A DNA stretch of 59,509 bases, from positions 1 to 59,509 of the forward strand of contig CANQBZ010000008.1 in the NCBI GenBank assembly GCA_947589295.1. The letters are read 5' to 3'. The DNA is from an uncultured Akkermansia sp. (GTDB lineage Bacteria; Verrucomicrobiota; Verrucomicrobiia; Verrucomicrobiales; Akkermansiaceae). Made by a program: the position numbers and the translations under genes. The notes beneath the pieces were generated by a model that had not been told where the DNA came from, did not search any database, and saw only the letters and a program-made list of their open reading frames with translations. Below, piece after piece: positions 10,601 through 20,858 of the stretch (its first letter is position 1; every line of letters starts with the position of its first letter).

Positions 10601-13600
10601 ATCGAAAATGGACGCCTTCGCCTCATCTTTCACGCTGTCGCCCAATCTCAACACATGAGTTTCGTCTGTCAGCTGCAAGGTGTATCTCCCGTCTTCCGTC
10701 CAGCCCTTCACCCGCGTGTCTGTTGTAAAGTCCTGCAACTTGACGCGAATCAGCGCGTTCCCCTCGTCCCTCCCATTTTGCAGCGTCAGCTCCCCGGTCT
10801 CACCGCCCAGCAGCGTCACCACCACACGGTCCGCGCCCTCTTCATCGCCTGTCAACCCGGCTTTGTAAACGCCGCCCCCGTGCAGCTGCACATCCACCCC
10901 GCCGCGCACGCGACCTTCGGCATCCGCCGACAGTTGTAGGCTGGCCGTACTCTGCACCTCATAGACGCCGCTCAGAGATGCCGCGATCTGGTCATCAGAC
11001 TCAACGTCCGTTCTCGTCTCGTAACTCACTCCGTCCCCTAAAATAATAGTGCCGCCGTTGCGAGTCGTCATCCCCGTGTAGACGCCTGTATCCGTCAGGG
11101 TGAGTACGCTCCCCGTAACCGTCAGCTTCGTGGCGCCTCCAAACGCTCCCAAGCTCAGCTCGCTCCCGTCCGTCACCTCCACCTCGTCAAACTCTGCCAG
11201 TGTCGCTGCCAGGCCGCCGCTCAAAACAACATTCTTGAGTTCCAGAGTGCGCCGAACTTCATAATCATCCGGCTTGCGCCCGCCGGAAATCTCCCCCTTG
11301 TAGTTGGCTATACCATCATCCTCCGTGATATTCTGCAAAACGACAGTGGCCGTCCCGCCGTTCGCCACTCCGCCTGCGTTCTGTTGGCCGAATCCACCGG
11401 CGGATATGCGTTGGACTGTTTCTTCGAAAGTCATCGTTCCTAACCCGCCGGTAATAACGATTGTAGCCCCCCCTATGTAGCCGCACGTACCTCCCGCATA
11501 GATATCTCCTTTGAAGGTTCCTCCATTCAGGTATATCTCCACTCCTTTTGTCACGCGTGTCTCATTACCTTGCACTCCGTACGCCTCACCCCCAATAATG
11601 CGACCATTGTATGTACCATTGTTGATGACATAGGTAATTTTCCCGTTTACAGCGCCCTTTTCTTTCGCTCCGTTACCACCATTCGTAAAAAACGCCGAGA
11701 TTGAAGGGGCGTGGTGAGTGTCGTTTGGACTATGGTTTGCATAATTGCTATCTTCATCCACCATGGTATAAGTAGCCGAATTCACCGTGGGATCACCAGA
11801 AAATTCAACGTACACGTCTCCATCGTGGTAGTACGAGGTGGTACCCTTGTTTTGGAACACGCAAAATATTGTCGGCAGTGTCATTTCTCCGCTGAATCGC
11901 ACATGCAAGTTGACGGTTGATGTGCCATCATTCACGTTATCAAGAGCAAGCCAACTAGTTGGATTTGAATCTTTCGTCACAGTCACAAAAAGCTCTTGTT
12001 CACCAGACCAGTTTTTAATGATATCCGGCGATTTTCCATTCACGGTGACGGTGCACCCGATTTTGCCATCGGTAAATAGCGATGGATTAAGAGCGTTTCC
12101 AGCAGTCAATGCCTGAGTTTCACCCAGCATCTCACCTTGTCCGGGCCAGTCAACAACCCCGGGCCATCCGCTGCAGTCGGAGGAATCGGCCGGCGTAATG
12201 AGCGGCGGATTCTCGGTCGTAAAGCCCTCGCTTGTCGGCGACCATGAGCCCGTGGAATCCATCGCAAGCTCGCTCAGGGTTATGCTTGCACCGGTTTCAT
12301 TCGTGATGGATAAACCGTTCTCCATGGTTGCTCCCGATCCCAAGGCCTCACCGATGAGCTGGTCATCCAGCCACACGTAGAAGCCGGTTGTAAGTCCCTG
12401 AGAGTTTCTCCCGCGCACGTACGCCACACGCAGCGCGCTGTCGAGTCCGGACATATCCATGGAATACAGGATGGTGTCCCCCCACTTGATGTAGGCCTCG
12501 TTCAGTGTAAGCGCACCGGCATGTGTACCGTCCCCAACGGTGATGGTGAGACCGTTTTGGGTATCCCACCCGCCCTCTTCACCATTTCCCAAACCTCCGT
12601 TCAGCTTGAAATCAACAGTAAACGTACCCTCCGGACTCGCATCCCCCCAACCGCTCGTGAAGGTGGAATCGCTTCCAAGCGTCAATCCTGTGCCGGCTGC
12701 CCAAGTGACGTTGTCCTTGCTCGTTGCGGATTCATAAAGGGCTTGCGCTTGTCGATTGAACGCAGTTGCGCCTTTCCGTTCCTGTCCCGCCGTACGCCCG
12801 GCATAACCCAATCCCCGCACCACATTTCCCGCGATGATGAGTTCCCCCTGTGCGGAGGGATGAAGGTGATCGTTGTTTAGTCGTCCATCACTGGCGTAGA
12901 AGAAGGAATCAACTCCTTCCCATGGTTTATCGGTATTGGCAACGTCAACAAGTCCGCGGTTGATGTCAATCAAAGTAATTTTCTCTCCGTGTCGGTTCTG
13001 TTTCACCCACGCCTCGAGATGCTCATTGTAGGTCTGAACAGCCTTATAATCCGCCGCTGTATTATTGTTGCCATGAGCCCCCCATGTCGGCACAGTGAGA
13101 ATGACAACGGAGGCGTCAGAATTATCCTCAAACATGGCATTCACAATCGTATCCATGTCGCCAGCCCCAGTCCAAATCACACTCTCACTGCTCCCGCTTC
13201 GTCCCAATAGCTCTTGTTCTTTCGTAGTCAAACTCGCACCAATGTTCGGTGACTCTGAAAGCAAATCATTGGTTCCGATCAAAAGGAAAAAGGTATTGAC
13301 CGGTTTTTCCGTATCACTCAAACGGTAATTGCTAGCACTCTTCTCCCCTGTCCATCCGGAGGGTTCACTGAGACCAAGCCAGTGTTGAATGCCCGTGCCG
13401 CCGAAACGAAGATCTTTAGCCCCACTATTCTTATATTTTTGTTTTCTCTCAGCAATCTCAAAAGCACGGGCGCTGTTCTGCGCGGAGTGCTTGTTTTGGA
13501 ACACAGTTTCACCGTAGGGCATATTGACGCCGGCGTTTCCCCCATTACCCGTCATGACACCGACTTCAGTATAGGAAATGCCGTTATCGGCAAAAATCTT

Positions 13601-13792
13601 ATGCATCGACCAACGCCAGGAATAAAGATTAGCATACGCGCCGTGGGTAATGGAATCGCCCACGTACATGGTTTTACCGAGATCATCCTTGGCTTCCCAT
13701 GCGGCGGAGGCAGAGCCGGAAGAAGCAGCGGCGCCGGCAGCAAGCGCGCAGATGAGGGCCCGGCGAAGGGATACAGGCAGGTGGAGTTTCAT
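7661..13792 (-). CDS. Autotransporter AT1: SGNH/GDSL hydrolase passenger with beta-helix and C-terminal barrel
   Basis: Predicted surface or secreted esterase-type protein of 2043 residues. The start at MKLHLPVSLRRALI gives a clean signal peptide cut near residue 30 (ASA-AW); upstream codons are non-coding-like and contain a leader hairpin. Residues about 40-330 are an SGNH hydrolase: GDSITHG (Ser47, block I), GTND (173-176, block III) and DHLH (Asp308, His311, block V). A LamG-like segment, then long Gly/Thr/Val-rich beta-helical passenger, fills about 350-1770. Residues about 1780-2043 are an autotransporter beta-barrel ending in aromatic strand VGYRINF with terminal Phe. EstA-type autotransporters also carry a GDSL enzyme but are about 600 residues and lack this long passenger. 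Regulation probably involves the palindromes at 13883-13901 and 14050-14068. Substrate is unknown; O-acetyl groups on host glycans are a possibility only. Confidence 0.9.
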   Translation of the reverse strand: MKLHLPVSLRRALICALAAGAAASSGSASAAWEAKDDLGKTMYVGDSITHGAYANLYSWRWSMHKIFADNGISYTEVGVMTGNGGNAGVNMPYGETVFQNKHSAQNSARAFEIAERKQKYKNSGAKDLRFGGTGIQHWLGLSEPSGWTGEKSASNYRLSDTEKPVNTFFLLIGTNDLLSESPNIGASLTTKEQELLGRSGSSESVIWTGAGDMDTIVNAMFEDNSDASVVILTVPTWGAHGNNNTAADYKAVQTYNEHLEAWVKQNRHGEKITLIDINRGLVDVANTDKPWEGVDSFFYASDGRLNNDHLHPSAQGELIIAGNVVRGLGYAGRTAGQERKGATAFNRQAQALYESATSKDNVTWAAGTGLTLGSDSTFTSGWGDASPEGTFTVDFKLNGGLGNGEEGGWDTQNGLTITVGDGTHAGALTLNEAYIKWGDTILYSMDMSGLDSALRVAYVRGRNSQGLTTGFYVWLDDQLIGEALGSGATMENGLSITNETGASITLSELAMDSTGSWSPTSEGFTTENPPLITPADSSDCSGWPGVVDWPGQGEMLGETQALTAGNALNPSLFTDGKIGCTVTVNGKSPDIIKNWSGEQELFVTVTKDSNPTSWLALDNVNDGTSTVNLHVRFSGEMTLPTIFCVFQNKGTTSYYHDGDVYVEFSGDPTVNSATYTMVDEDSNYANHSPNDTHHAPSISAFFTNGGNGAKEKGAVNGKITYVINNGTYNGRIIGGEAYGVQGNETRVTKGVEIYLNGGTFKGDIYAGGTCGYIGGATIVITGGLGTMTFEETVQRISAGGFGQQNAGGVANGGTATVVLQNITEDDGIANYKGEISGGRKPDDYEVRRTLELKNVVLSGGLAATLAEFDEVEVTDGSELSLGAFGGATKLTVTGSVLTLTDTGVYTGMTTRNGGTIILGDGVSYETRTDVESDDQIAASLSGVYEVQSTASLQLSADAEGRVRGGVDVQLHGGGVYKAGLTGDEEGADRVVVTLLGGETGELTLQNGRDEGNALIRVKLQDFTTDTRVKGWTEDGRYTLQLTDETHVLRLGDSVKDEAKASIFDTKGQIILGEKASLSLEIDGLPEAPTDQTEVRYHVTQGDLSDWNGNEQVQISQELAVSGWDGTWSAEGDLVLTYTRDERPKYESSEDNDGADWEVEPDENMYDAVGKYDSVEINSETRIDFSGEERIPWRWFYTQSGLTLHNLWGTDDGELTIIGDGKTNNTVTFKNSYEKQDDGQTQTDGTLRYRGKITIEGAALHISHEDPEEPENGANWCTRVEGKLDLSEGQGLFMDTGALTLASGSKGEVSHHDLGAQGVTFTNGNDGQLVIDGSLASLAGKVSAEGETRYATDRKEHILLKNGGELQLGSSDSANETEVSVTIGAEDEQMNIVHVQGKVGVGKEGKLQNVHLLLEKGAELHLERGEKGEPQTKARSAEDDTPVQYALNGLQSNGGGIRGNGDVTITVKDVHHEFSGDLSGYNGTMTIAASNYAQSFSNVKGGYGWDMKVEKGAVVLLDVLGSSGRNAGWTMGDLVLSSGSETTLLFSFAGSNSLSSASGTGLNFESFTMERGAQLVLQAVGNAMPTRDTFTLGRVASGEVKLNESADGLQALAEEGDRIELQKDQLLGAGFLHVKKAAIVKKDQRVDLEMEMSADNILEEAVMGEGHNALEGARALWKITGEQTSQAAQKLLSDPDSDLNRLVERTIELYNNGNHGALARTLAGAMGASLSALAPAVSQDVHRQLISLRNRALGLPSASIGTDDPDCHMWLNAESAYHELDDDGMEPGFRLSGWGGSVGLATHVDEYWTLGLAMNAMYNDLKSDGVDQLRGDVDTVYANVFLRYRSGHWTHLLELSEGMVDVETRRTIPTVGYTTSGSTDGYVFGALYELSFAAYLDEEARKSIEFVMNAEVRYTSLNGFEETGSDVGLGVQDVDSTQLTLGAGARWSARGGAQALNRSALLEARALLKADAGDRRGEVATRLSCGDYVANMRSAEVGMFGAEFGVGVTVPLGSRAGDIFMDAGVELRRGWKSMEASVGYRINF

Positions 13793-13824
13793 GATCGGAA
13801 AGGTATGTTGCAGGGGTGGAAAGG

Positions 13825-13861
13825 AAAGGAACGCGGCGCAAGAGCTCGCGCGCGTCCCTTT
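13825..13861 (-). promoter_or_regulatory. Leader hairpin in the AT1 5' untranslated region
   Basis: On the minus strand AAAGGGACGCG (13861-13851) pairs with CGCGTTCCTTT (13835-13825), 11 bp with one G-U, and GCGC/GCGC pairing inside the loop. It ends 32 nt before the ATG. AT2 has a hairpin at the same distance from its ATG. It may control mRNA stability or translation. Confidence 0.55.
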
Positions 13862-13882
13862 TCCTCCCGTGTTCTTGATTTT

Positions 13883-13901
13883 ATCTCTTTTTGAAAGAGA
13901 T
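13883..13901. promoter_or_regulatory. Palindromic operator candidate A (AT1, gene-proximal)
   Basis: ATCTCTTT-TTG-AAAGAGAT, 8-bp perfect arms. On the minus strand it is preceded directly by TTGGAC (13907-13902) and followed by TAAAAT (13883-13878), so it would occupy a promoter spacer of about 18 nt. It lies 91 nt upstream of the AT1 start. One of five related palindromes in the window. Confidence 0.6.
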
Positions 13902-14049
13902 GTCCAAACAAAAATCGTGCAAACCTTCATTTTCCAACGAAAGCCAGACTTCAGGGAGTACATAATTTTGATGCGTATCTGGTCAAAAAAGGAGTGGACT
14001 TATTATGTAAATGCTTCTTCTCGAATCAAGTAAAAAGCTAACTAAGTCT

Positions 14050-14068
14050 ATCTCTTTCAAAAAGAGAT
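14050..14068. promoter_or_regulatory. Palindromic operator candidate B (AT1, distal)
   Basis: ATCTCTTT-CAA-AAAGAGAT, 8-bp perfect arms, centred 167 bp upstream of copy A. Downstream on the minus strand lies a second promoter-like pair, TTGATT, 16 nt, CATAAT. The spacing to A would allow looping between two bound proteins. Confidence 0.55.
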
Positions 14069-14225
14069 ACGCAAGCAAAGAGCGAATCAAATCGTTGACA
14101 CTTTGCGATTTAGAAAACTTGACACACAAAACTCGCAGAACAGCGCCCGCGCAAGCAGACTCTTCATGGTGTGCCGTTGAAGAAAGAAGGACTTGCCGGA
14201 GGAATTGCCCATGCGTGGGGCACAG

Positions 14226-16756
<2,531 letters not shown>

Positions 16757-16798
16757 TCGCATTTCCAGCAAATTGAAAAGCGCAATTCTACACAGCGA

Positions 16799-16848
16799 GC
16801 CCCAAACCACAAACACCCCGAACTCCGGGGTGTTTGCGTATTTGGGGC
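16799..16848 (-). terminator. Nested double hairpin between the ankyrin gene and thiC
   Basis: Outer arms GCCCCAAA (16799-16806) and TTTGGGGC (16841-16848) enclose a perfect 10-bp inner stem AAACACCCCG (16811-16820) / CGGGGTGTTT (16826-16835). It starts 19 nt after the ankyrin stop. No long T-run follows, but it most likely terminates or attenuates transcription into thiC. Confidence 0.6.
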
Positions 16849-16866
16849 AAGAATCATCAAATCAGC

Positions 16867-17736
16867 TCAATGGGCGCCGGCAGCGCGCAGCGCCTCGGCC
16901 GTGTCATTGTGTCGATCCTCCAGCGCTTTCATGAGCGCAGTTTCACCATCCTCATCGCGTGCGTTCAAATCTGCTCCCGCGGCGATGAGCGCGCGCACCA
17001 CCTCAGTGTGACCATCGCTCGCAGCATCCATGAGCGCAGTCTTGCCCTCGTGATCCTGCTGGTTTACCTTAGCGCCGCACTTGAGCAGAAGCTGCACAGC
17101 AGCCAAATTCCCTTTATCTGCCGCCTCCATCAGTGCGGTTTCGCCATCTCGATCTGCACAATCCACGGACGTACCACCTGCAAGCAACTGACTCAAGGCA
17201 GACTCGCCCTCATATGCCGCGCGCAAAACTGCTTTCATACCCTGCTTGCCAACAAGCACAGCAGACGTTGCAGTTGGGGCCGACTTGTTCGAATTGCGCA
17301 GCAGAGCCGCAGTATCGGCATGACGCTCCTCCTCAGCCTTCATCAGCGCAGTCTCGCCGTCTTTATCTTTCACATCGGGATTTGCCCCGGCAGCAAGCAA
17401 AGCCTGTACGACAGGAGTGCGCCCTTCATCCGCCGCATACATGAGAGCCGTTTTTCCATCCTCATCCTTGCGATTCACTTGGGCTCCGTACTTGAGCAAA
17501 AGCTGCACAGCGGGCAAATTACCCTTGTCTGCCGCCTCCATCAACGCAGTTTCGCCATCCTCATCCGTCACATCCACGGCTACACCGCCTGCCAACACTT
17601 GCTTGAGCTGTTCCTCTCCAAAGTTAGCAGCACGCAAGACATTTTTATGCGGTTCTGGGCCATCGGCGTACGCGCTTCCGCCGGCAAGCATTGCTGCTGC
17701 CAGCGCCATGCTTAAATAGGACATTCTTGTTTTCAT
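16867..17736 (-). CDS. Secreted ankyrin-repeat protein with internal duplication
   Basis: Predicted exported 289-residue protein: signal peptide MKTRMSYLSMALAAAMLAGGSAYA, then six ankyrin-type repeats. They form two homologous sets of three, separated by a short linker (NSNKSAPTATSAVLVG). The sets match repeat by repeat, for example GETALMEAADKGNLPAVQLL against GETALMEAADKGNLAAVQLL. The start at 17736 is chosen for the signal peptide; the frame stays open upstream without signal-like sequence. It follows the secretin operon on the same strand after a 237-nt gap with a hairpin, so it may be a separate unit. Ankyrin repeats bind proteins; partner unknown. A periplasmic role beside the secretin complex is an inference. 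Confidence 0.85.
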   Translation of the reverse strand: MKTRMSYLSMALAAAMLAGGSAYADGPEPHKNVLRAANFGEEQLKQVLAGGVAVDVTDEDGETALMEAADKGNLPAVQLLLKYGAQVNRKDEDGKTALMYAADEGRTPVVQALLAAGANPDVKDKDGETALMKAEEERHADTAALLRNSNKSAPTATSAVLVGKQGMKAVLRAAYEGESALSQLLAGGTSVDCADRDGETALMEAADKGNLAAVQLLLKCGAKVNQQDHEGKTALMDAASDGHTEVVRALIAAGADLNARDEDGETALMKALEDRHNDTAEALRAAGAH

Positions 17737-17863
17737 ATAAGGATCGTGTTTCTTACTCTTGCACCTCATACCACACCCCACGTTCCAAGTCAACACCAAT
17801 CTTGAAAAAAAATTCCCCACCGCGCTGCCCCACCATTCAGGACGCCGAAATAGAACCCACCGT

Positions 17864-17894
17864 ACCGGGAGCAAAAAGCCAGCACGCTCCCGGT
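17864..17894 (-). terminator. Hairpin downstream of the secretin gene
   Basis: ACCGGGAGC (17864-17872) and GCTCCCGGT (17886-17894) form a perfect 9-bp stem. Outer CAGGAC (17838-17843) and GTCCTG (17895-17900) can also pair. It lies about 80 nt after the secretin stop and has no strong T-run; likely transcript end of the secretin operon. Confidence 0.5.
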
Positions 17895-17973
17895 GTCCTG
17901 AACCTACGAGGCGCCTCACGCCCCCGCGGGCGGCCGCTCGTGGCGCGACGCCCTTCATGCGCCTCATGCTCCC

Positions 17974-20790
17974 TTATGGATTCACGAGACCATCTTCAGG
18001 GAAGAGACCAGGCGCAACCGCATTGCCGGCCGGGGTTTCCTCTACGCTCCGGTTACGAACCGGCTTGCCCGCAGCATCGATAATATCTGCCGTCACAAAT
18101 ACCGTCAGATTCTTACGTATGTGCGATTCCGCATTGCTCCGGAAGAATCGCCCGATGAGCGGCAGGTCCCCAAACACTGGCACCTTATCCTCGACCTTCT
18201 GCACTTGATCTTCTATCATACCGCCAATAGCGACAGTGTGTCCATCAAACAGCGAAAGTCGCGTGTTAATCAGCTTTCGACCAAAGACCGGTTGGTCTAT
18301 CCGGTTCTCGGTAAGCACGATTTGTTCAACGACATTGTTTGTGGCCACGCCGGACACTATCGGAGATCCGTAGTTGACGAAGCCCTCGAAATCTACTATA
18401 CGTACAATGAAACGCGAGAACTTGATGATATTGTTGCGAGGCGCCTCATCCACCTTAATAGCCATGATAAGCCCCACCTCCTGGACGCCCCAATCATCCG
18501 GGTTAGACGGAGCTGCCACCGGTACGGACATCGTCACATTAGTAGAGCTGCCAATCGAGGAACCACCTTGGTCAGGAATCTGCGGCTCAGTATACCCTGT
18601 CGGGTAAACGAAACGTCGCACGATCTCAATACGGGCATCGCCTTCATGAGTGATCGGGGATTGCACGTCCGGATCCTCAGGCGATTCCAGCACCTCCTCT
18701 GCGGGTGTAATCACGAGTGACGGAGCATTCATCATATCCACCCCCTGTTTCTGAGAAAGCCCTCTCATAATCATCTGGAATGAACCGGAATCGTAGATGC
18801 CGGAGAGCGAAAGTATGCCAGGAGCAACATGCGCATTGTCCGTGCTCGTGGCTGCCGGGGAACCTCCGGTCAGCAAGCTATCCATATTGGAGGAAGAGAT
18901 TGCGCCGTTGCCGGAACGCAGCCCTCCTGTCACCAATCCTTGAGTGACGGGATCCGTGTCGGAAGCAAAATTACTGTTATTCGTCACAGGCCAAGAACCA
19001 TTGTTATGGTGGTTGTTGCCATAACCGGCGCCCGGGCTCGTCACAAAATCTTTGTACGTACGAGTTGGAGTAGAATTGGCTCCCGTCACACCGCCCAAGA
19101 AAGTCGTTCCATTGTTAGACACAGAGAAAGGGTTGACCACCCAGTCGAACGACAATTCCTCATCGTTCTGTTGAGTGACTTCCACAAACTTCGTCGTCAC
19201 TTTGATCATCTGCGGTTGCGCTTCCTGAAACTCCAAGAGCGCGTCCTCCACAGAGTCCAAATCATCCGTCGTGCTGTAAACAGTGAGCTGCTGCAGCCTG
19301 CGGCTGTACCACGCGTTGGCTTTCTTCGATTCAAACATGCAAATGCCCTGGCGCTTAAGCTCCTTTTTAGCATCCACCTTCTGCTTGCCACCCTTGCTGC
19401 CGGAAGCGAACGCATCCTCTTCCTCATCTCCCCCTTCTTCTTCTTCCTCCCCTGAACCTTGGATGAAAGAAAGCGGCACATTACGCCACACGCGCTGCTC
19501 AAGCACCTTGGACGAGGGATCATTAGCCATGTAGATATTGATACCGCGGTCGCTCACATTGAACACGCACTCCGCATTGGAGCATATCTCTTGCAGCAGC
19601 TCCCGCAGAGTTACATCAGACAGGGATAAGGTGACCTCCGGTTCGGGAACAGGGCCCGCTGCCACAGGAGCAGGCGCCGCAGCGGCACCCTCACTCTCCC
19701 CCTCTTCTCCCTCATCATCCGAGCCTTCTTCATCATCGTCCTCTCCATCATCACTCGCTGCCGGAGCCGCCACAGCCACCGGCGCGGGAGCAGGTGCCCG
19801 GTAATTGATGTTCAGCGAGCCCTCGCCGTTCTTCCGTAGCACCCCGCGCAAGATATCCACTACTTCACTGATAGGAGTCTTGTCGAAGTTCACTTGAGGA
19901 ACTCTCACATTATCCAGTGCATTGTTGATCTTGATCTGCTTCTCCGTCTGTTCCACCCGTCCACGGCTCGTAGGAGCAAAGGCCGCCGAATTGTCCTCAA
20001 GGGAGGGCACATCTTCCTGCCAAGCGGCGTCAACCTCCGCCAAAGCCTTGCTACGGTACGAATCGTACGCGGCCCGGTAGTAGTGTGAGCGACGCTTGGA
20101 CACAGCCTCCTGCCCACGGCGCGCCGCCTCGTTGTACGGATCGATGCGCAGCACAGCATTAAAGGTGTCGTACGCCTGGTTAAATTGTCCCAAATCATAA
20201 TAGCCATACCCGAGTTGAAGGAGGCGACTCACCTCGTCCACATTCTTTACATGTTCAGGCGTCAATGCAGGGTTATTGCGCACCGGATCACGCAGCAAGG
20301 AGAGCTCCTTCCGTGCACGAGCGTTGTCCGGCTCACGCGAGAGCACATCCAACAAAAGCTGCTCTGCATCATCATATCGCCCTACCTTGGCGTACTCCAT
20401 GGCTACTGCAATCGAAGCATCCGATATGCACGAACGTATGTACTCCTGCAGCTTGCGCGTAGCAGGCGCATGGGGAAGCTTGTCCCACGCCTGTCGATAC
20501 TTCTCCAGCGCAACTGAATATTTGCCCTCGCTGTACGCCTGGCGTCCTTCCTCCAACAGCTGCATCGCCGCGTCGCGCTCCGCTGTCCGCCGGGCTGCCT
20601 CCCGTGCATTGATGCCGCTCTGCGTGGCATCTTGCCCGGCAAACATGGCAGTCGGACCTACCTCGCTTGACCCAGCGGCAGTCGATGTAGTGAGATAACC
20701 CTCGGTTCCGGCATACACAAGCGAACAGGCAAGACCAAACCCGGTCGCGAGCATCTTGTGAATAGAGGTGATGAGAGATGCGTTATTCAT
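17974..20790 (-). CDS. Secretin (type II/IV pilus-like outer-membrane channel), Amuc_1098-like
   Basis: Outer-membrane multimeric channel of the type IV pilus/type II secretion class, 938 residues. Order: signal peptide (1-27), TPR-like helical repeats (about 60-240), an N0/STN-like domain starting at VRVPQVNFDKTPISEVVDIL (about 290), an N1-like region ending near ALLEFQEAQPQMIKV, and the secretin core (about 500-905) with the conserved VFGDLPLIGRFF motif near 870-885. N-terminal TPRs on a secretin are unusual for PilQ/GspD but fit the Akkermansia gene Amuc_1098. Two strongly acidic inserts occur at about 345-367 and 443-457, the first inside the N0 region. It is the last gene of a five-gene minus-strand operon with PilM/PilO-type partners. 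Secretin identity certain; orthology by context and size. Confidence 0.92.
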   Translation of the reverse strand: MNNASLITSIHKMLATGFGLACSLVYAGTEGYLTTSTAAGSSEVGPTAMFAGQDATQSGINAREAARRTAERDAAMQLLEEGRQAYSEGKYSVALEKYRQAWDKLPHAPATRKLQEYIRSCISDASIAVAMEYAKVGRYDDAEQLLLDVLSREPDNARARKELSLLRDPVRNNPALTPEHVKNVDEVSRLLQLGYGYYDLGQFNQAYDTFNAVLRIDPYNEAARRGQEAVSKRRSHYYRAAYDSYRSKALAEVDAAWQEDVPSLEDNSAAFAPTSRGRVEQTEKQIKINNALDNVRVPQVNFDKTPISEVVDILRGVLRKNGEGSLNINYRAPAPAPVAVAAPAASDDGEDDDEEGSDDEGEEGESEGAAAAPAPVAAGPVPEPEVTLSLSDVTLRELLQEICSNAECVFNVSDRGINIYMANDPSSKVLEQRVWRNVPLSFIQGSGEEEEEGGDEEEDAFASGSKGGKQKVDAKKELKRQGICMFESKKANAWYSRRLQQLTVYSTTDDLDSVEDALLEFQEAQPQMIKVTTKFVEVTQQNDEELSFDWVVNPFSVSNNGTTFLGGVTGANSTPTRTYKDFVTSPGAGYGNNHHNNGSWPVTNNSNFASDTDPVTQGLVTGGLRSGNGAISSSNMDSLLTGGSPAATSTDNAHVAPGILSLSGIYDSGSFQMIMRGLSQKQGVDMMNAPSLVITPAEEVLESPEDPDVQSPITHEGDARIEIVRRFVYPTGYTEPQIPDQGGSSIGSSTNVTMSVPVAAPSNPDDWGVQEVGLIMAIKVDEAPRNNIIKFSRFIVRIVDFEGFVNYGSPIVSGVATNNVVEQIVLTENRIDQPVFGRKLINTRLSLFDGHTVAIGGMIEDQVQKVEDKVPVFGDLPLIGRFFRSNAESHIRKNLTVFVTADIIDAAGKPVRNRSVEETPAGNAVAPGLFPEDGLVNP

Positions 20791-20858
20791 GGTGGTGTTT
20801 TTATTTATGACAGAATTTTTTATCTTTGTAAAGTCTACAGTTAAAAAAAATGAAGATT

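Larger units (their letters stand above)
13793..14225. other. Regulatory region upstream of autotransporter AT1
   Basis: A 433-nt AT-rich gap between the 3' end of aroD and the AT1 start. It holds two 19-bp palindromes, possible promoter boxes and a leader hairpin, listed separately. No gene was recognised. Confidence 0.7.

Noticed and set aside
17974..20790. PilQ-specific AMIN domain in the secretin
   Set aside because: The N-terminal region is TPR-like helical repeats; no AMIN-type beta domain seen.
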